A stretch of 64,000 nucleotides of DNA from Fictibacillus sp. FJAT-27399 (GCF_001510655.1 NZ_LMVC01000002.1:1532388-1596387); one strand, 5' to 3'. Positions 42,791 through 51,529 are shown, counted from the stretch's first letter. The notes: a model not told the origin generated them from the letters alone. Program-made: numbers and translations.

Positions 42791-42819
42791 ATTATACTTT
42801 GACCTTCTTTGACTTTCAA
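42791..42819 (-). promoter_or_regulatory. Sigma-A promoter of clpE overlapping the upstream CtsR box
   Basis: TTGAAA (42819-42814), 17-bp spacer, TATAAT (42796-42791) on the minus strand. The CtsR box GTCAAAGAAGGTCAAA fills the spacer (42798-42813), so bound repressor should block RNA polymerase. Confidence 0.88.
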
Positions 42820-42955
42820 GGTTTTTGCTCAAATAATTTATATTTGCTTATTTTAAGTGTGTATCATTATCTTTGGTTTCTAGTACCTTACACTTCTTGT
42901 TCCCGAAAATCAAATGATCTGTTTTTTTTTTATGAATCGGAGACCACAACCCAAT

Positions 42956-42981
42956 AAAAAAGCCCGCTTAATGAGCGGGCT
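42956..42981 (-). terminator. Terminator of the BsuPI-domain lipoprotein gene
   Basis: AGCCCGCTCATTAAGCGGGCT followed by TTTTTT on the minus strand. Confidence 0.88.
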
Positions 42982-42986
42982 CTTCA

Positions 42987-43499
42987 CTATTTAATCTCAA
43001 ATGTTTGCTTTTGTCTGTAATCGTTATCCTCATCTATTGCCGTAAGCCAGATTTCAATCGTATATGTTCCGGCTGGCAAATTTTTGACTATGATGTCCTG
43101 TGTATAGGTTTCTCCTTGTTTTAAAGTGATCTTCGAAAGAGCTTGAGTAAACATATGGTCATCTGAGTATTGATAAACTTTTTTGCCCTCTTTATTTTTC
43201 ACAATGTAGTCAAATTTCTTACCGCTTGTGAATTCAAATATTTTGACTTGCTCTGTCTGATTTTTCAGTTCATAGCGCAATAGCGCGCTCCCAGCTTTTT
43301 GCTCGAGAATCGAAAGTTTAGGCTCGATGGCGCCTGCAACAATTCCTCCGCCATTGTTTCTTTCAGGATCGTCTTTTTTCTGTTCCTGCTTGTTTCCATC
43401 TCCCATGACTGGTTCTCCCTTCTTAGCCTCATTCTTTTCCGTTGTGCCGCATCCGGCTAAAACGATGATAAACCCCAATATAAGCAGCCAGTTTTTCAA
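42987..43499 (-). CDS. BsuPI-domain lipoprotein (proteinase-inhibitor-like)
   Basis: 170 aa from a TTG at 43499 six bases after GAGGTG. Signal peptide with lipobox VLAGC, then a charged linker (about 25-60), then an Ig-like domain of about 105 residues with FEFTSGKKFDYIVKNKEGKKVY and GTYTIEIWLTA, which matches the BsuPI intracellular proteinase inhibitor domain. Here it is exported and lipid-anchored, so target proteases would be extracellular; target unknown. Confidence 0.8.
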   Translation of the reverse strand: MKNWLLILGFIIVLAGCGTTEKNEAKKGEPVMGDGNKQEQKKDDPERNNGGGIVAGAIEPKLSILEQKAGSALLRYELKNQTEQVKIFEFTSGKKFDYIVKNKEGKKVYQYSDDHMFTQALSKITLKQGETYTQDIIVKNLPAGTYTIEIWLTAIDEDNDYRQKQTFEIK

Positions 43500-43629
43500 T
43501 GTCATCACCTCACACATAGTCTTGGCTGATTTTTGTTATTTTACCAGAATAAAAAAAGGATTTTTATGTCTACATCTATAAGTACCCTTAAGAGAGATTA
43601 TTAACATACACCCAAGGGAGGATTTTTAC

Positions 43630-45006
43630 ATGCCAGTACTACATGAAGATTTGCTTATAGAAATGAAAAAACTTACCGATGAAAAACGTGCAACAAGCAA
43701 CGAGACGATCCTTCAGCAGCACAGCAAAGATGAGTCCCATCATTCACCTGTACTTCCGGAAGTGGTGGTTTTTCCTGATTCAGCTTCCGAAGTTTCTTCT
43801 ATATTACAATACGCCAGCGAACACCAGATTCCTGTTGTTCCTTTTGGAGCAGGTTCAAGTCTTGAAGGTCACTGCATTCCGCTGCAGGGCGGCATCTCTA
43901 TTAATTTCCAGAACATGAACAAGATCTTGGAAGTGCGTGAAGAGGATTTCCTAGTCAGGGTGCAGCCGGGGGTAACGCGTACACAATTGAATCAGGCATT
44001 AAAAAAGTACGGTTTGTTTTTCCCTGTTGACCCAGGAGCAGATGCTACGTTAGGCGGGATGGCAGCAACGAATGCGAGCGGTACGACTAGCGTGCGGTAT
44101 GGAATCATGCGGCCTCAAGTCAGAGATCTGGAAGTCGTCCTTGCAGACGGCTCGATTATCCATACAGGCGGGCTCGCCGCAAAATCATCATCCGGGTATC
44201 ATTTGACAAGTCTTTTTGTCGGTTCGGAAGGCACGTTAGGTGTATTTACTGAACTTACACTCAAAGTCTATGGCATTCCTGAGGCTACTGTTGCTGGAAG
44301 AGCGGTTTTCCCTAGTGTTAAAGCGGCGGTAGATGGCGCAATATCTCTTCTTTCCTCAGGAAACTCACTAGCCCGTGTAGAGCTTGTTGATGAATATTCC
44401 ATCAGGCAGGTCAATCAGCACAGTGAAACCTCCTATCCCGAAAAGCCCACTCTTTTCCTGGAGTTTCATGGTAACCCATCCGGTATGCAGCAGGATGTTG
44501 CCTTTGCTGAAGAACTGTTGTCAGCTAACGGTTCTGAAGATCTGATATTCGAAACAGATTCTATAAAGAAGGCAAAGCTTTGGGAAGCAAGACATCACCT
44601 TGCCTATGCATTTAAGCATGGGTTTCCTGGAAGAGAGATGATGCTGACAGATGTGTGTGTGCCCTTATCTGAATTAACAGGCGCTGTGGTTTACGCCCGT
44701 GAACTGATAGAAAGGGAAGGTCTGCACGGCGGAGTTCTCGGACATGTCGGTGATGGGAATTTCCATTCTATTCTCATGTTTGATAAGAGCAGCGAAGAAG
44801 AAACACAAAAAGCCAATCGTATTAATGAGATGATTGTCGAGTATGCCCTTTCTAAAAGAGGAAGCTGTACCGGTGAACATGGAATCGGAATCGGCAAGAT
44901 GAAATATTTGCAGCAGGAGCATGCCGACACCCTGCCATTGATGAAAATGATCAAAGAACAGTTCGACCCCCGCCATATTTTAAATCCGGGGAAGGTTTTA
45001 TTTTAA
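43630..45006 (+). CDS. FAD-linked oxidase, GlcD/D-lactate dehydrogenase type
   Basis: 458 aa behind AAGGGAGG. FAD-binding type 4 domain with PFGAGSSLEGHCIPL (about residue 72), DPGADATLGGMAATNASG and GLAAKSSSGYHLTSLFVGSEGTLG; C-terminal domain with HVGDGNFHSIL (His metal site), GEHGIGIGK and DPRHILNPGK at the end. Oxidises glycolate, D-lactate or a related 2-hydroxyacid. No GlcE/GlcF partners are adjacent, so it probably passes electrons to another acceptor. Confidence 0.9.
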   Translation: MPVLHEDLLIEMKKLTDEKRATSNETILQQHSKDESHHSPVLPEVVVFPDSASEVSSILQYASEHQIPVVPFGAGSSLEGHCIPLQGGISINFQNMNKILEVREEDFLVRVQPGVTRTQLNQALKKYGLFFPVDPGADATLGGMAATNASGTTSVRYGIMRPQVRDLEVVLADGSIIHTGGLAAKSSSGYHLTSLFVGSEGTLGVFTELTLKVYGIPEATVAGRAVFPSVKAAVDGAISLLSSGNSLARVELVDEYSIRQVNQHSETSYPEKPTLFLEFHGNPSGMQQDVAFAEELLSANGSEDLIFETDSIKKAKLWEARHHLAYAFKHGFPGREMMLTDVCVPLSELTGAVVYARELIEREGLHGGVLGHVGDGNFHSILMFDKSSEEETQKANRINEMIVEYALSKRGSCTGEHGIGIGKMKYLQQEHADTLPLMKMIKEQFDPRHILNPGKVLF

Positions 45007-45077
45007 AAACAGCAGATTAAGGAGAATGCGGACAGGGTAATAATAAAGTACAAACTTACCTTAGAAAGGACTAATCC

Positions 45078-45146
45078 ATGAAAACTCTAATCATCCTTGT
45101 ACTCGTAGTCATCCTTATCGTTCTGTTTATGAAAAGAAGAAGATAG
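45078..45146 (+). CDS. 22-aa single-span membrane peptide
   Basis: Begins MKTLIILVLVVILIVLFM and ends KRRR, i.e. one membrane helix with a basic C-terminal end. AAAGGA lies seven bases before the ATG. The terminator-like left arm of repeat copy 3 starts six bases after the stop. Function unknown. Confidence 0.5.
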   Translation: MKTLIILVLVVILIVLFMKRRR

Positions 45147-45152
45147 TACGTA

Positions 45153-45462
45153 AAGGGGCTGTCCAGAAAGTCGAAAATCGACCTTCAGGCAGCCCCTTTT
45201 TGGCTTGAAAAATCTTCAATGAAAAGTTAATTGAAGTGGAAGATGCGAGACTCCTCGAAAATGAACTTCACATTTTCTTCGTGCGATAAAAAGCTGCCGG
45301 AGCCTTCCTTGTCCTGCGGGACTAGCGTGACAGGTGAGACTCCCGCCGGTGCTTGCACCAAAAAGTAGGCGTTCACGCCGGTAAAGCTCACCGCACGCCC
45401 CGCGGAAAGCGAGCGGCCTGGAACGGAAATCAACAGCTTACAGACTTCTTGGACAGTCCCTT
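45153..45462 (+). repeat. Dispersed Bacillaceae intergenic repeat, copy 3 (310 bp, full length)
   Basis: Terminal inverted repeats of about 20 bp (right end has AGTCCC for AGCCCC). It contains the 60-bp internal segment absent from copy 2. Open frames across it are not genes. The left arm is a terminator (45153-45202). Confidence 0.9.
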
Positions 45463-45603
45463 TTTTTAGGGTATAATACAAACTGTTTAGCAGAAAATGG
45501 GAACAAGTGATTTTCTCTATTTAAAAACATCCATATCATCCAATCCGGCACCAGTGATTAGTTGGAAAAGCCGAAGCGCGTGGAGCTAGACATTACACAT
45601 CTA

Positions 45604-45632
45604 TAAAAAAAACCAGCTCTATTTGAGCTGGT
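45604..45632 (-). terminator. Terminator of the 91-aa gene
   Basis: ACCAGCTC and GAGCTGGT pair, followed by eight T on the minus strand. Confidence 0.85.
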
Positions 45633-45908
45633 CTAGTTCGTTTTTAATGCATTTAAATCTTGATTCCACTGCATCGGCTGCCAATGTGCAAGATCGTAGC
45701 TGCCTCCATCTATGTTTTCCTTTTCCTTGGACAGCGTCTCCAGAAGTTCCTGCGGCAAATGCTCTGTATTCAGAGTAAGATCAATGGAATCATCCGGTGA
45801 GTACAACAGAACAGTAAACAGCTTTTTATTTACCATATCCATCCCGTGTACATGCAGATAGCGAAGATCATTCATCCTGTATACGAAAAAAATTCGGTAG
45901 GGGGACAT
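45633..45908 (-). CDS. Hypothetical 91-aa protein
   Basis: Soluble alpha/beta pattern starting MSPYRIFFVYRMNDLRYLHVHG. GGCAGGATG lies upstream of the ATG. It is 47 bases downstream of the PAS kinase gene on the same strand, possibly cotranscribed. Family not recognised. Confidence 0.6.
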   Translation of the reverse strand: MSPYRIFFVYRMNDLRYLHVHGMDMVNKKLFTVLLYSPDDSIDLTLNTEHLPQELLETLSKEKENIDGGSYDLAHWQPMQWNQDLNALKTN

Positions 45909-45955
45909 CTCATCATCCTGCCTTTTTAGAATCAGTATGTCCCGGGTGCCTATTT

Positions 45956-47806
45956 CTAAACGACTGAAAATGGATAGATGGGCAATTTCACTTGAACAGT
46001 TGTTCCTTTATTCTTTTCACTCTCAAAAGAAATGTTACCGTAATGTTCTTTTACAATTTTATAGCATACCATCAGACCAAGCCCTGTTCCCTTTTCCTTC
46101 GTCGTATAAAAAGGTTCTCCTAATTTTCCAAGCCTGTTTTTCGGTATGCCCGAACCCTGGTCTTCAATCTTAATCACTACACTTCCTTTTTTCTTTATGA
46201 CAGCAAGCGTGATGATTCCTCCTTGATCCATGGCTTCAATGGAATTCTTTAACAGATTGATAAATAACTGCTTCAGCTGATTTTCCACACAATAAATAGA
46301 AGGAATATCTTTATCCACTTTTAATTGAATCTGTATGTTTTTAATAATGGCTTGTGTGTCCAGAAGGCGAATCACAGATTGAAGCATATCTTCTAATGAA
46401 CTGTATTCGAAGTGGACGGCTTGCGGCTTTGCCACTAGCATAAGCTCCCCGACAATGTCATTAATTCGTTTTAATTCCGTCAGCATAATTGCAACATATT
46501 TGGTTTTCATCTCTTCATCTGTTTCCTTTAAAAGCTGGGCAAAGCCGATCAAGGATGTAAGGGGGTTCCGTATTTCATGGGCGACTCCTGCCGCCAGCTC
46601 CCCCAGAACAGAAAGCTTCTCCGACTTTCTTATCAATTCCTCAGTTTCCTTCGTTGCTGTAATATCTCGAGCGATCGTTACGAAGCTTTCTATCTCGTTC
46701 CATTCGTTAAGTACCGGAACCGCATTAGTCTCCATGACCAGCCAATCTCCATTTTGATGCATCAGGCGACATTCAAAGGTAAAAGGTTTTTTTTTCATTT
46801 TGGCCTTCGCAAAGGCAGCTCTAAGAAATTCCCAATCATCCGGATGAATCCTTGAAAAAAGAATTCTGTTTATTTCATCTAAGTTACTAGAGAATCCGAG
46901 GATGGCTTCATGGGAAGGTGAACTATAGATCAGTTCCCCATTGGGATTGGCTACGGCGATTAAATCTTTAGAATGCTCGGCAATGACACGGTACTTCGCC
47001 TCACTCTCACGGAGAGCCCGCTCTGCCTTTTTTTGTGCTGAAATATCCCGGTAAATCAAACAGAAACCGATGACTCTGCCCTGCATGTTGCGGATCGCAG
47101 AAAACGATATGGATACATCAATCCTTAATCCATCACGCCGGACTCTCTGGGTTTCAAAGGAAGGAACCGTACTTCCTTCGGCAAGAAGGCCCATAATACT
47201 TTTAGATTCCGCTTTGAATTCATCCGGTATGATAATGTGCGAATCGATTTCATCGGATAGAAGGTCATGCTCTTCCCAGCCGAACATATTCTCAAAGGCA
47301 TGATTGACCTTGATCAGATTTTCTTTTGTATCGACAATTAAAATGGCGTCAGTCGTGCCCTCGAGTACAGATTCCAAAAGTTCGAGCGCGACACTCAGCT
47401 CTTCTTCCTTTTCTTTATGCTGGGTGATGTCCCTTCCTGTCACAAACAAAAACAAAGGATTCCCTTCTTCGTCAAAAGTAGCTTGTTTGATTAATTCAAG
47501 ATAAATATACGATCCGTCTTTTTGCTGCACTTCTTCTTGAATTTTTATCGGATGTCCTGTTTCCCAAGCCTTCTTGTCTGTTTCCTTTGACCGCTCGATC
47601 ATCCCTGCATTACACCAGGAGTTCTGTTCATCAAGAACTTTTCCTTTATACGTACAGCGGTCCACTCCACATACCTGGAGTGCAAATTCATTAGCCTCTA
47701 TCCAATGGCCTTCTCTATTTTTCAAGCATATAAATTCAGGCAAAACATCAATTAATTTTTTGAAAACACCAAGTCTCGGAAGAAGTTCATCTTTGGTTAG
47801 CATCAT
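45956..47806 (-). CDS. Multi-PAS soluble sensor histidine kinase (sporulation-kinase type)
   Basis: 616 aa without membrane segments. Three PAS domains (about residues 12-130, 140-258 and 270-385; the first two end in RDIT/RDIS motifs), then HisKA with His410 in LAAGVAHEIRNPLTSLIGFAQLL, and HATPase_c with N box LKNSIEAMDQGG, G1 IEDQGSGIPKNRLGKLGEPF and G2 TGLGLMVCYKI. No response regulator is adjacent, as for the orphan kinases KinA and KinE that feed the Spo0A phosphorelay; that role is inferred. Confidence 0.88.
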   Translation of the reverse strand: MMLTKDELLPRLGVFKKLIDVLPEFICLKNREGHWIEANEFALQVCGVDRCTYKGKVLDEQNSWCNAGMIERSKETDKKAWETGHPIKIQEEVQQKDGSYIYLELIKQATFDEEGNPLFLFVTGRDITQHKEKEEELSVALELLESVLEGTTDAILIVDTKENLIKVNHAFENMFGWEEHDLLSDEIDSHIIIPDEFKAESKSIMGLLAEGSTVPSFETQRVRRDGLRIDVSISFSAIRNMQGRVIGFCLIYRDISAQKKAERALRESEAKYRVIAEHSKDLIAVANPNGELIYSSPSHEAILGFSSNLDEINRILFSRIHPDDWEFLRAAFAKAKMKKKPFTFECRLMHQNGDWLVMETNAVPVLNEWNEIESFVTIARDITATKETEELIRKSEKLSVLGELAAGVAHEIRNPLTSLIGFAQLLKETDEEMKTKYVAIMLTELKRINDIVGELMLVAKPQAVHFEYSSLEDMLQSVIRLLDTQAIIKNIQIQLKVDKDIPSIYCVENQLKQLFINLLKNSIEAMDQGGIITLAVIKKKGSVVIKIEDQGSGIPKNRLGKLGEPFYTTKEKGTGLGLMVCYKIVKEHYGNISFESEKNKGTTVQVKLPIYPFSVV

Positions 47807-48015
47807 TTTCAGTCCACACCCTCAACTATCATTCTGTCGTATTGTGTCTCAATCCCTTTTATATTAGATAATGGAGTAAGGTTTTCCTTCAAGAATTTAC
47901 CGACAAATAGAGACAATAATAGGCATGGGAAAAACTTTGTTCATTAAAAAAAGCCCCGTGACTATACTGCACCCCAAAAGTTAGAGTAAAAACTTAACTT
48001 TTGGGGTGTTTGTTT

Positions 48016-48384
48016 ATGGCTAAATATAGTGAAAAATTTAAGTTGATGGTAGTAAAGGAATATCAGGCAGGACATTTTGGATATATCACGCTGGCTAGGA
48101 AGCATGGCATGGCAGACAGTACACCGATTAAGAGATGGGTCAAACTTTACGAAAAGTTTGGAATGGAAGGTTTAAGGAAGAAACTTCACAGGAGGAATTA
48201 TTCTGTTCAATTTAAGCTGGATGTACTAAGCTTTATGAAAAGAACAGGTTTTTCAGAAATGGAAACAGCCCTTCATTTTGGGATAACAAATTCTCCGATG
48301 ATCGCTTCATGGAAAAAAGCTTTTAATGAAGGTGGTGCTGAAGCTCTGGGTTCAGAGTATGTCACGAAAAGGAAACTGCATTGA
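48016..48384 (+). pseudogene. IS3-family orfA (helix-turn-helix), fused at 3' end to deletion junction
   Basis: Residues 1 to about 115 read MAKYSEKFKLMVVKEYQAGH and contain two helix-turn-helix repeats of the InsC/transposase_8 type. After GGAEAL the frame runs into out-of-frame orfB sequence and stops. Probably still makes a DNA-binding protein. Confidence 0.8.
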
Positions 48385-48580
48385 TAACTCACCTATGGAG
48401 AACTTCTTTGGCCTATTAAAACAAGAAATGTATCATGGTCAGCGACGATGCTCGTTTGAAGATTTAAAGAAGCGAATCAAAGAATATATCAATTATTATA
48501 ATAACAAGCGTATTAAACAAAAATTGGCCGGTATGAGTCCCGTTCAATACCGGATACACACCAGCCAATTAACTGCATAA
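48347..48580 (+). pseudogene. C-terminal remnant of IS3-family transposase (orfB)
   Basis: Reads SMSRKGNCIDNSPMENFFG and continues YINYYNNKRIKQKLAGMSP, the C-terminal rve block that carries the last acidic residue of the DDE triad. The first two acidic residues are missing. Confidence 0.85.
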
Positions 48581-48628
48581 TAAAAACTCTAACTTTTCGG
48601 GGTCACTTCAGACCCGGGGCTTTTTATT

Positions 48629-48907
48629 TTATACTGCTTTAACGGCTTCTTTCAGTGATTTTCCTGGTTTAAATGCAGGTACACTGCTTGCGGCGATCAT
48701 GATTTCTTCCCCTGTTAGAGGGTTGCGCCCTTTACGGGCGTTGCGGTTGCGAGTTTCAAAGGTTCCAAATCCAATCAGCTGGACGCTCTCACCCTGCCTT
48801 AATGCATTGGTAATCGATTCAAGAACAGCTTCCACCGCAAGGGTTGACTCTTTTTTATTCATGTTTGTTGCAGATTTTACTGCGTCAACTAAGTCTTGTT
48901 TTCTCAT
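48629..48907 (-). CDS. hup: DNA-binding protein HU
   Basis: 92 aa from the ATG behind TAGGAGG. The first block [20 protein letters not shown] is the helical dimer body, [24 protein letters not shown] the beta arm with the HU/IHF signature, and the arm tip carries NPLTG with the conserved intercalating proline. It bends and compacts DNA. Confidence 0.95.
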   Translation of the reverse strand: MRKQDLVDAVKSATNMNKKESTLAVEAVLESITNALRQGESVQLIGFGTFETRNRNARKGRNPLTGEEIMIAASSVPAFKPGKSLKEAVKAV

Positions 48908-49008
48908 GAAAAAAATCCTCCTAAAAAGTAATTTAATATATTGCATTTGCTACCATTATTAACGCTTTCTCACTTTTTATACATCTGCCCTGCATATTTT
49001 CAAACATG

Positions 49009-49041
49009 AAAAGATCCCGGTATACAAGGCCGGGATCTTTC
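49009..49041. terminator. Bidirectional terminator of the SDR gene
   Basis: AAAGATCCCGG and CCGGGATCTTT pair with T-rich flanks. Confidence 0.85.
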
Positions 49042-49063
49042 TCTTAACACTTAGATTGTCTCT

Positions 49064-49834
49064 CTAGAATCCATACACGGTCATTCCGCCGTCTACAAAA
49101 AGAGTTTGTCCTGTACAATAGGAACCAGCGTCAGAAGACAGGAAAACGGCAGGACCGACTAATTCGGCCAGTTCTCCGACTCTGTTCAGTGGAGTGCGGG
49201 ATAGAATGTCATTCAAATAGTTTTCATCTGCAAGAAGTTCTGCTGTTAACGGTGTTCTGAAATACCAGGGACCAATTGAGTTCACATTGATTCCGTAAGG
49301 GCCCCATTCCAGTGCAAGGTTTTTCGTCATTTGGATCATCGCCGCTTTCGTCGAAGCATATACTACTCCCGTTCTTAACGCAACATGCCCTGCTACAGAG
49401 GAAATGTTGATGATTCGCCCGTTCCCTTGAGATTTCATAAGTTTAGCGGCTTCCTGGGAAAAATAGAAGGCTGAACGAAGGTTGGTGTTCATGATTTTCT
49501 CCCATTCCTCTTCAGAAACTTCCAGCGCTTTGCTTCTAATATTCATACCGGCATTATTGACTAGAATATGTACAGGAATTTGGCGTGATGTAAGAGAATC
49601 ATATAATGATTGAATTTCTTCCTTTACTGTAACATCTACTGTAAAGGCATATGCCTTTCTCCCAAGTTTTTCGATAGAGCCGGCAACTTCATCAAGATCT
49701 GATCGAGTTCGGGAGATCAGTACAACATCCGCTCCAGCTTCAGCAAAACCAATGGCCAGTGCCCTGCCGATTCCCCGCCCTGCTCCAGTGATCAATGCTG
49801 TTTTTCCTTCCAACGAAAAAGACGGTAAATACAT
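49064..49834 (-). CDS. Short-chain dehydrogenase/reductase
   Basis: 256 aa, classical SDR. Cofactor motif TGAGRGIGRA (about residue 14), NNAGM (about 90), catalytic Ser in ISSVAG and Tyr/Lys in VVYASTKAAM. ISRTRSD after strand 2 suggests NADP. C-terminal GSYCTGQTLFVDGGMTVYGF is normal. It resembles gluconate 5-dehydrogenase or 3-oxoacyl-ACP reductases; substrate unknown. The TTG at 49840 is an alternative start. Confidence 0.88.
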   Translation of the reverse strand: MYLPSFSLEGKTALITGAGRGIGRALAIGFAEAGADVVLISRTRSDLDEVAGSIEKLGRKAYAFTVDVTVKEEIQSLYDSLTSRQIPVHILVNNAGMNIRSKALEVSEEEWEKIMNTNLRSAFYFSQEAAKLMKSQGNGRIINISSVAGHVALRTGVVYASTKAAMIQMTKNLALEWGPYGINVNSIGPWYFRTPLTAELLADENYLNDILSRTPLNRVGELAELVGPAVFLSSDAGSYCTGQTLFVDGGMTVYGF

Positions 49835-49951
49835 GATCAATCTTCCTCTCAGTTAATTTAATGTAAAAAGACTCGCCAGATAACAGAATATTTCTAACGT
49901 AACAAAGTATCCCTCTTTTATCCATTAATAAAAGATATTTTTTAACAGAAC

Positions 49952-49976
49952 GAACGATTTACCTTCACAAAACGTA
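49952..49976 (+). promoter_or_regulatory. ECF-type (SigY-like) autoregulatory promoter
   Basis: GAACG, 16-base spacer, CGTA upstream of the sigma gene; SigY promoters in Bacillus use TGAACG and CGTC. Confidence 0.5.
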
Positions 49977-50021
49977 TTACTATTGATTCATGAATCAGGT
50001 CGCAAGGAGGACACCGTAAAG

Positions 50022-50567
50022 ATGGAAGAAAAAGATTTGGTCAAAAAAGCAAAAAAGGGCGACCAGCATTCTCTTTCTCTCTTGCTGCAGCAAAATTATT
50101 CTATTTTGTTTCATTATGTACTGAAAATAACGATGAACCGTTCAACAGCAGAAGACCTTGTACAGGAGACCATGCTTAAATGCATTCAAAAGATTGGGTT
50201 ATACGAGGGAAAGTCTAAATTTTCTTCCTGGCTCATTTCCATCGCATCCCATCTATACATCGACCAGTTCAGACGCAAGAAAACCGAGCAGAAGTACCAG
50301 GAGCGCGAACAGGCATCCCGAAACCTGAAATGGAAAGCCGCTTTCATCAATGAAGAATGGAATGAAGTGCTAGATGCCGTAAGCCTTTTAAACGAAGAAA
50401 CAAGAACCCCCTTAATCCTAAAGCATTATTACGGTTATACGTACGACGAGATCGGGAACATGCTGAATATTCCCGCCGGAACGGTTAAATCTCGGGTTCA
50501 TACCGGGTTAAGATTCATAAGAAAGGAGTTAGCTGAAAGTGAAGGAGAATCCAGACTCAGCAAATAA
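50022..50567 (+). CDS. sigY: ECF sigma factor, SigY-like
   Basis: 181 aa. Region 2 contains AEDLVQETMLKCIQKIGLYEGKSKFSSWL (about residues 44-73), region 4 contains TPLILKHYYGYTYDEIGNMLNIPAGTVKSRVHTGL (about 130-165). Followed by two small overlapping membrane-protein genes with the layout of the sigY-yxlC-yxlD operon. The ribosome site AAGGAGG is 11 bases from the ATG, unusually far. Confidence 0.8.
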   Translation: MEEKDLVKKAKKGDQHSLSLLLQQNYSILFHYVLKITMNRSTAEDLVQETMLKCIQKIGLYEGKSKFSSWLISIASHLYIDQFRRKKTEQKYQEREQASRNLKWKAAFINEEWNEVLDAVSLLNEETRTPLILKHYYGYTYDEIGNMLNIPAGTVKSRVHTGLRFIRKELAESEGESRLSK

Positions 50568-50865
50568 CCTTGAAGATAAGCTCAAGGAAAGCCTCTCACA
50601 GATTGAAAAATATGAAGAAGTCAGCGTGCCAGACCTTGCCTTTTTTGAACAAATAGTAGCTGAGGAAACCAGCAGAAATAAAAGACAGCTCGCTAAAGAG
50701 CTTGCCCTGTTTGGAGTGATAGCTGCTGCAATTCTGTTCTGCGTGGCAGCTATGCTTATTCGGCTCCCTTCTGTTTTCGTCATCCTTCAGGCTCCCGTAC
50801 TGATTGGTGCTATTCTGTTTCTTTATAAACATCATAGAAAAGAAGGTGAATGGAATGACACATAA
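50539..50865 (+). CDS. yxlC: YxlC-like probable anti-SigY membrane protein
   Basis: 108 aa from a GTG behind AAGGAGTT, overlapping the sigma gene by 29 bases. A soluble acidic N-terminal half (about 1-55) faces the cytosol and can contact the sigma factor; two membrane helices follow (about 57-78, 80-98). Role inferred from position and layout. Confidence 0.65.
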   Translation: MKENPDSANNLEDKLKESLSQIEKYEEVSVPDLAFFEQIVAEETSRNKRQLAKELALFGVIAAAILFCVAAMLIRLPSVFVILQAPVLIGAILFLYKHHRKEGEWNDT

Positions 50866-51061
50866 CATACACGGCCAGCCGCTTTGGACACTAATTCTCG
50901 TTGTCATCATTCTTCTTTGCCAGAGCACATGGCTGTTTCTGGACGGAAGGAAACGCGGCTACCGTTATTGGTTCTGGTCTCTATGGGGATTGATCCAATG
51001 TCCGTTTCCTCTCCTCTTTTACCTCATATTCGCAAGAAAAGTGTTCAGGTCCAAACCATAA
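50855..51061 (+). CDS. YxlD/YxlE-like small membrane protein (anti-SigY component)
   Basis: 68 aa from the ATG at 50855, overlapping the preceding gene by 11 bases. Two helices separated by LDGRKRGYRYWFWSLWGLIQ, a pattern of the small anti-SigY components in which DxxKRG and a Trp-rich turn precede the second helix. Later genes of the sigY operon (ABC transporter) are absent. Confidence 0.65.
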   Translation: MTHNIHGQPLWTLILVVIILLCQSTWLFLDGRKRGYRYWFWSLWGLIQCPFPLLFYLIFARKVFRSKP

Positions 51062-51124
51062 ATCTCCTTAGCGTTTATGTCTGTCCTCTTGTGGGGAAAA
51101 TGGTAACATAAGGAGGAGATATCA

Positions 51125-51486
51125 TTGCAGACATCACTTTACGAAAAATTGGGTGGCAAAGACTCCATAGGAAAAGTGGTTGACCGTTTTTATGATAAAG
51201 TTTTGGCCGATTCGAGTGTAAATTATTTTTTCGAAAATATCGATATGGAAAATCAGAGGAAACATCAAACCAAGTTCTTGAGTTTCGCTTTGGGCGGACC
51301 CGCTCAGTATTCCGGAAAGTCGATGGCAAAGGTACATGAAGGCATGAATCTCCAGCCTGAGCATTTCGAGCCATTGTTCTTCACTTAAAAGAAGCGCTTC
51401 AGGAGTTTAACGTGCCCGAACAAGATATTGAAACAGCAGTTGATCACGTCAATACACTAAGAGATGACATACTTTATAAACAATAA
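51125..51486 (+). pseudogene. Truncated haemoglobin (YjbI-like) with a one-base frameshift
   Basis: TTG start behind AAGGAGG. The first 84 residues follow the group II truncated haemoglobin pattern: MQTSLYEKLGGKDSIGKVVD, FFENIDM, and KVHEGMNLQPEHFE with the proximal His region. At 51369 the sequence GAGCC lacks one G, and the rest (IVLHLKEALQEFNVPEQD to the stop at 51486) continues in another frame. Restoring one G would give an intact 120-aa protein. Disrupted gene or sequencing error. Confidence 0.8.
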
Positions 51487-51529
51487 AAAAAGAGGAGCTG
51501 CTCAATCCTGAGTCTGCTCCTCTTTTTTT
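51484..51529. terminator. Bidirectional terminator
   Basis: AAAAAGAGGAGC and GCTCCTCTTTTTTT pair; it lies between the haemoglobin and the convergent SNF2 helicase gene. Confidence 0.85.

Larger units (their letters stand above)
47968..48605 (+). mobile_element. IS3-family (IS150-like) element with internal deletion
   Basis: Ends TGCACCCCAAAAGTTAGAGT and, inverted, TGACCCCGAAAAGTTAGAGT. Length about 640 bp instead of the ~1.4 kb usual for the group. The orfA part is joined directly to the last ~70 residues of orfB, so the catalytic core is gone and the element cannot move by itself. Confidence 0.88.
47942..48626 (-). terminator. hup terminator split by the IS
   Basis: AAAAAGCCCC lies left of the IS (from about 47947) and GGGGCTTTTTAT right of it (48616-48626). 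Together they would form a typical terminator hairpin for hup. The IS now occupies the loop. Confidence 0.6.

Noticed and set aside
45227-45481. An 84-codon minus frame across repeat copy 3
   Set aside because: It lies wholly in the non-coding repeat and depends on the 60-bp module; other copies do not keep it.
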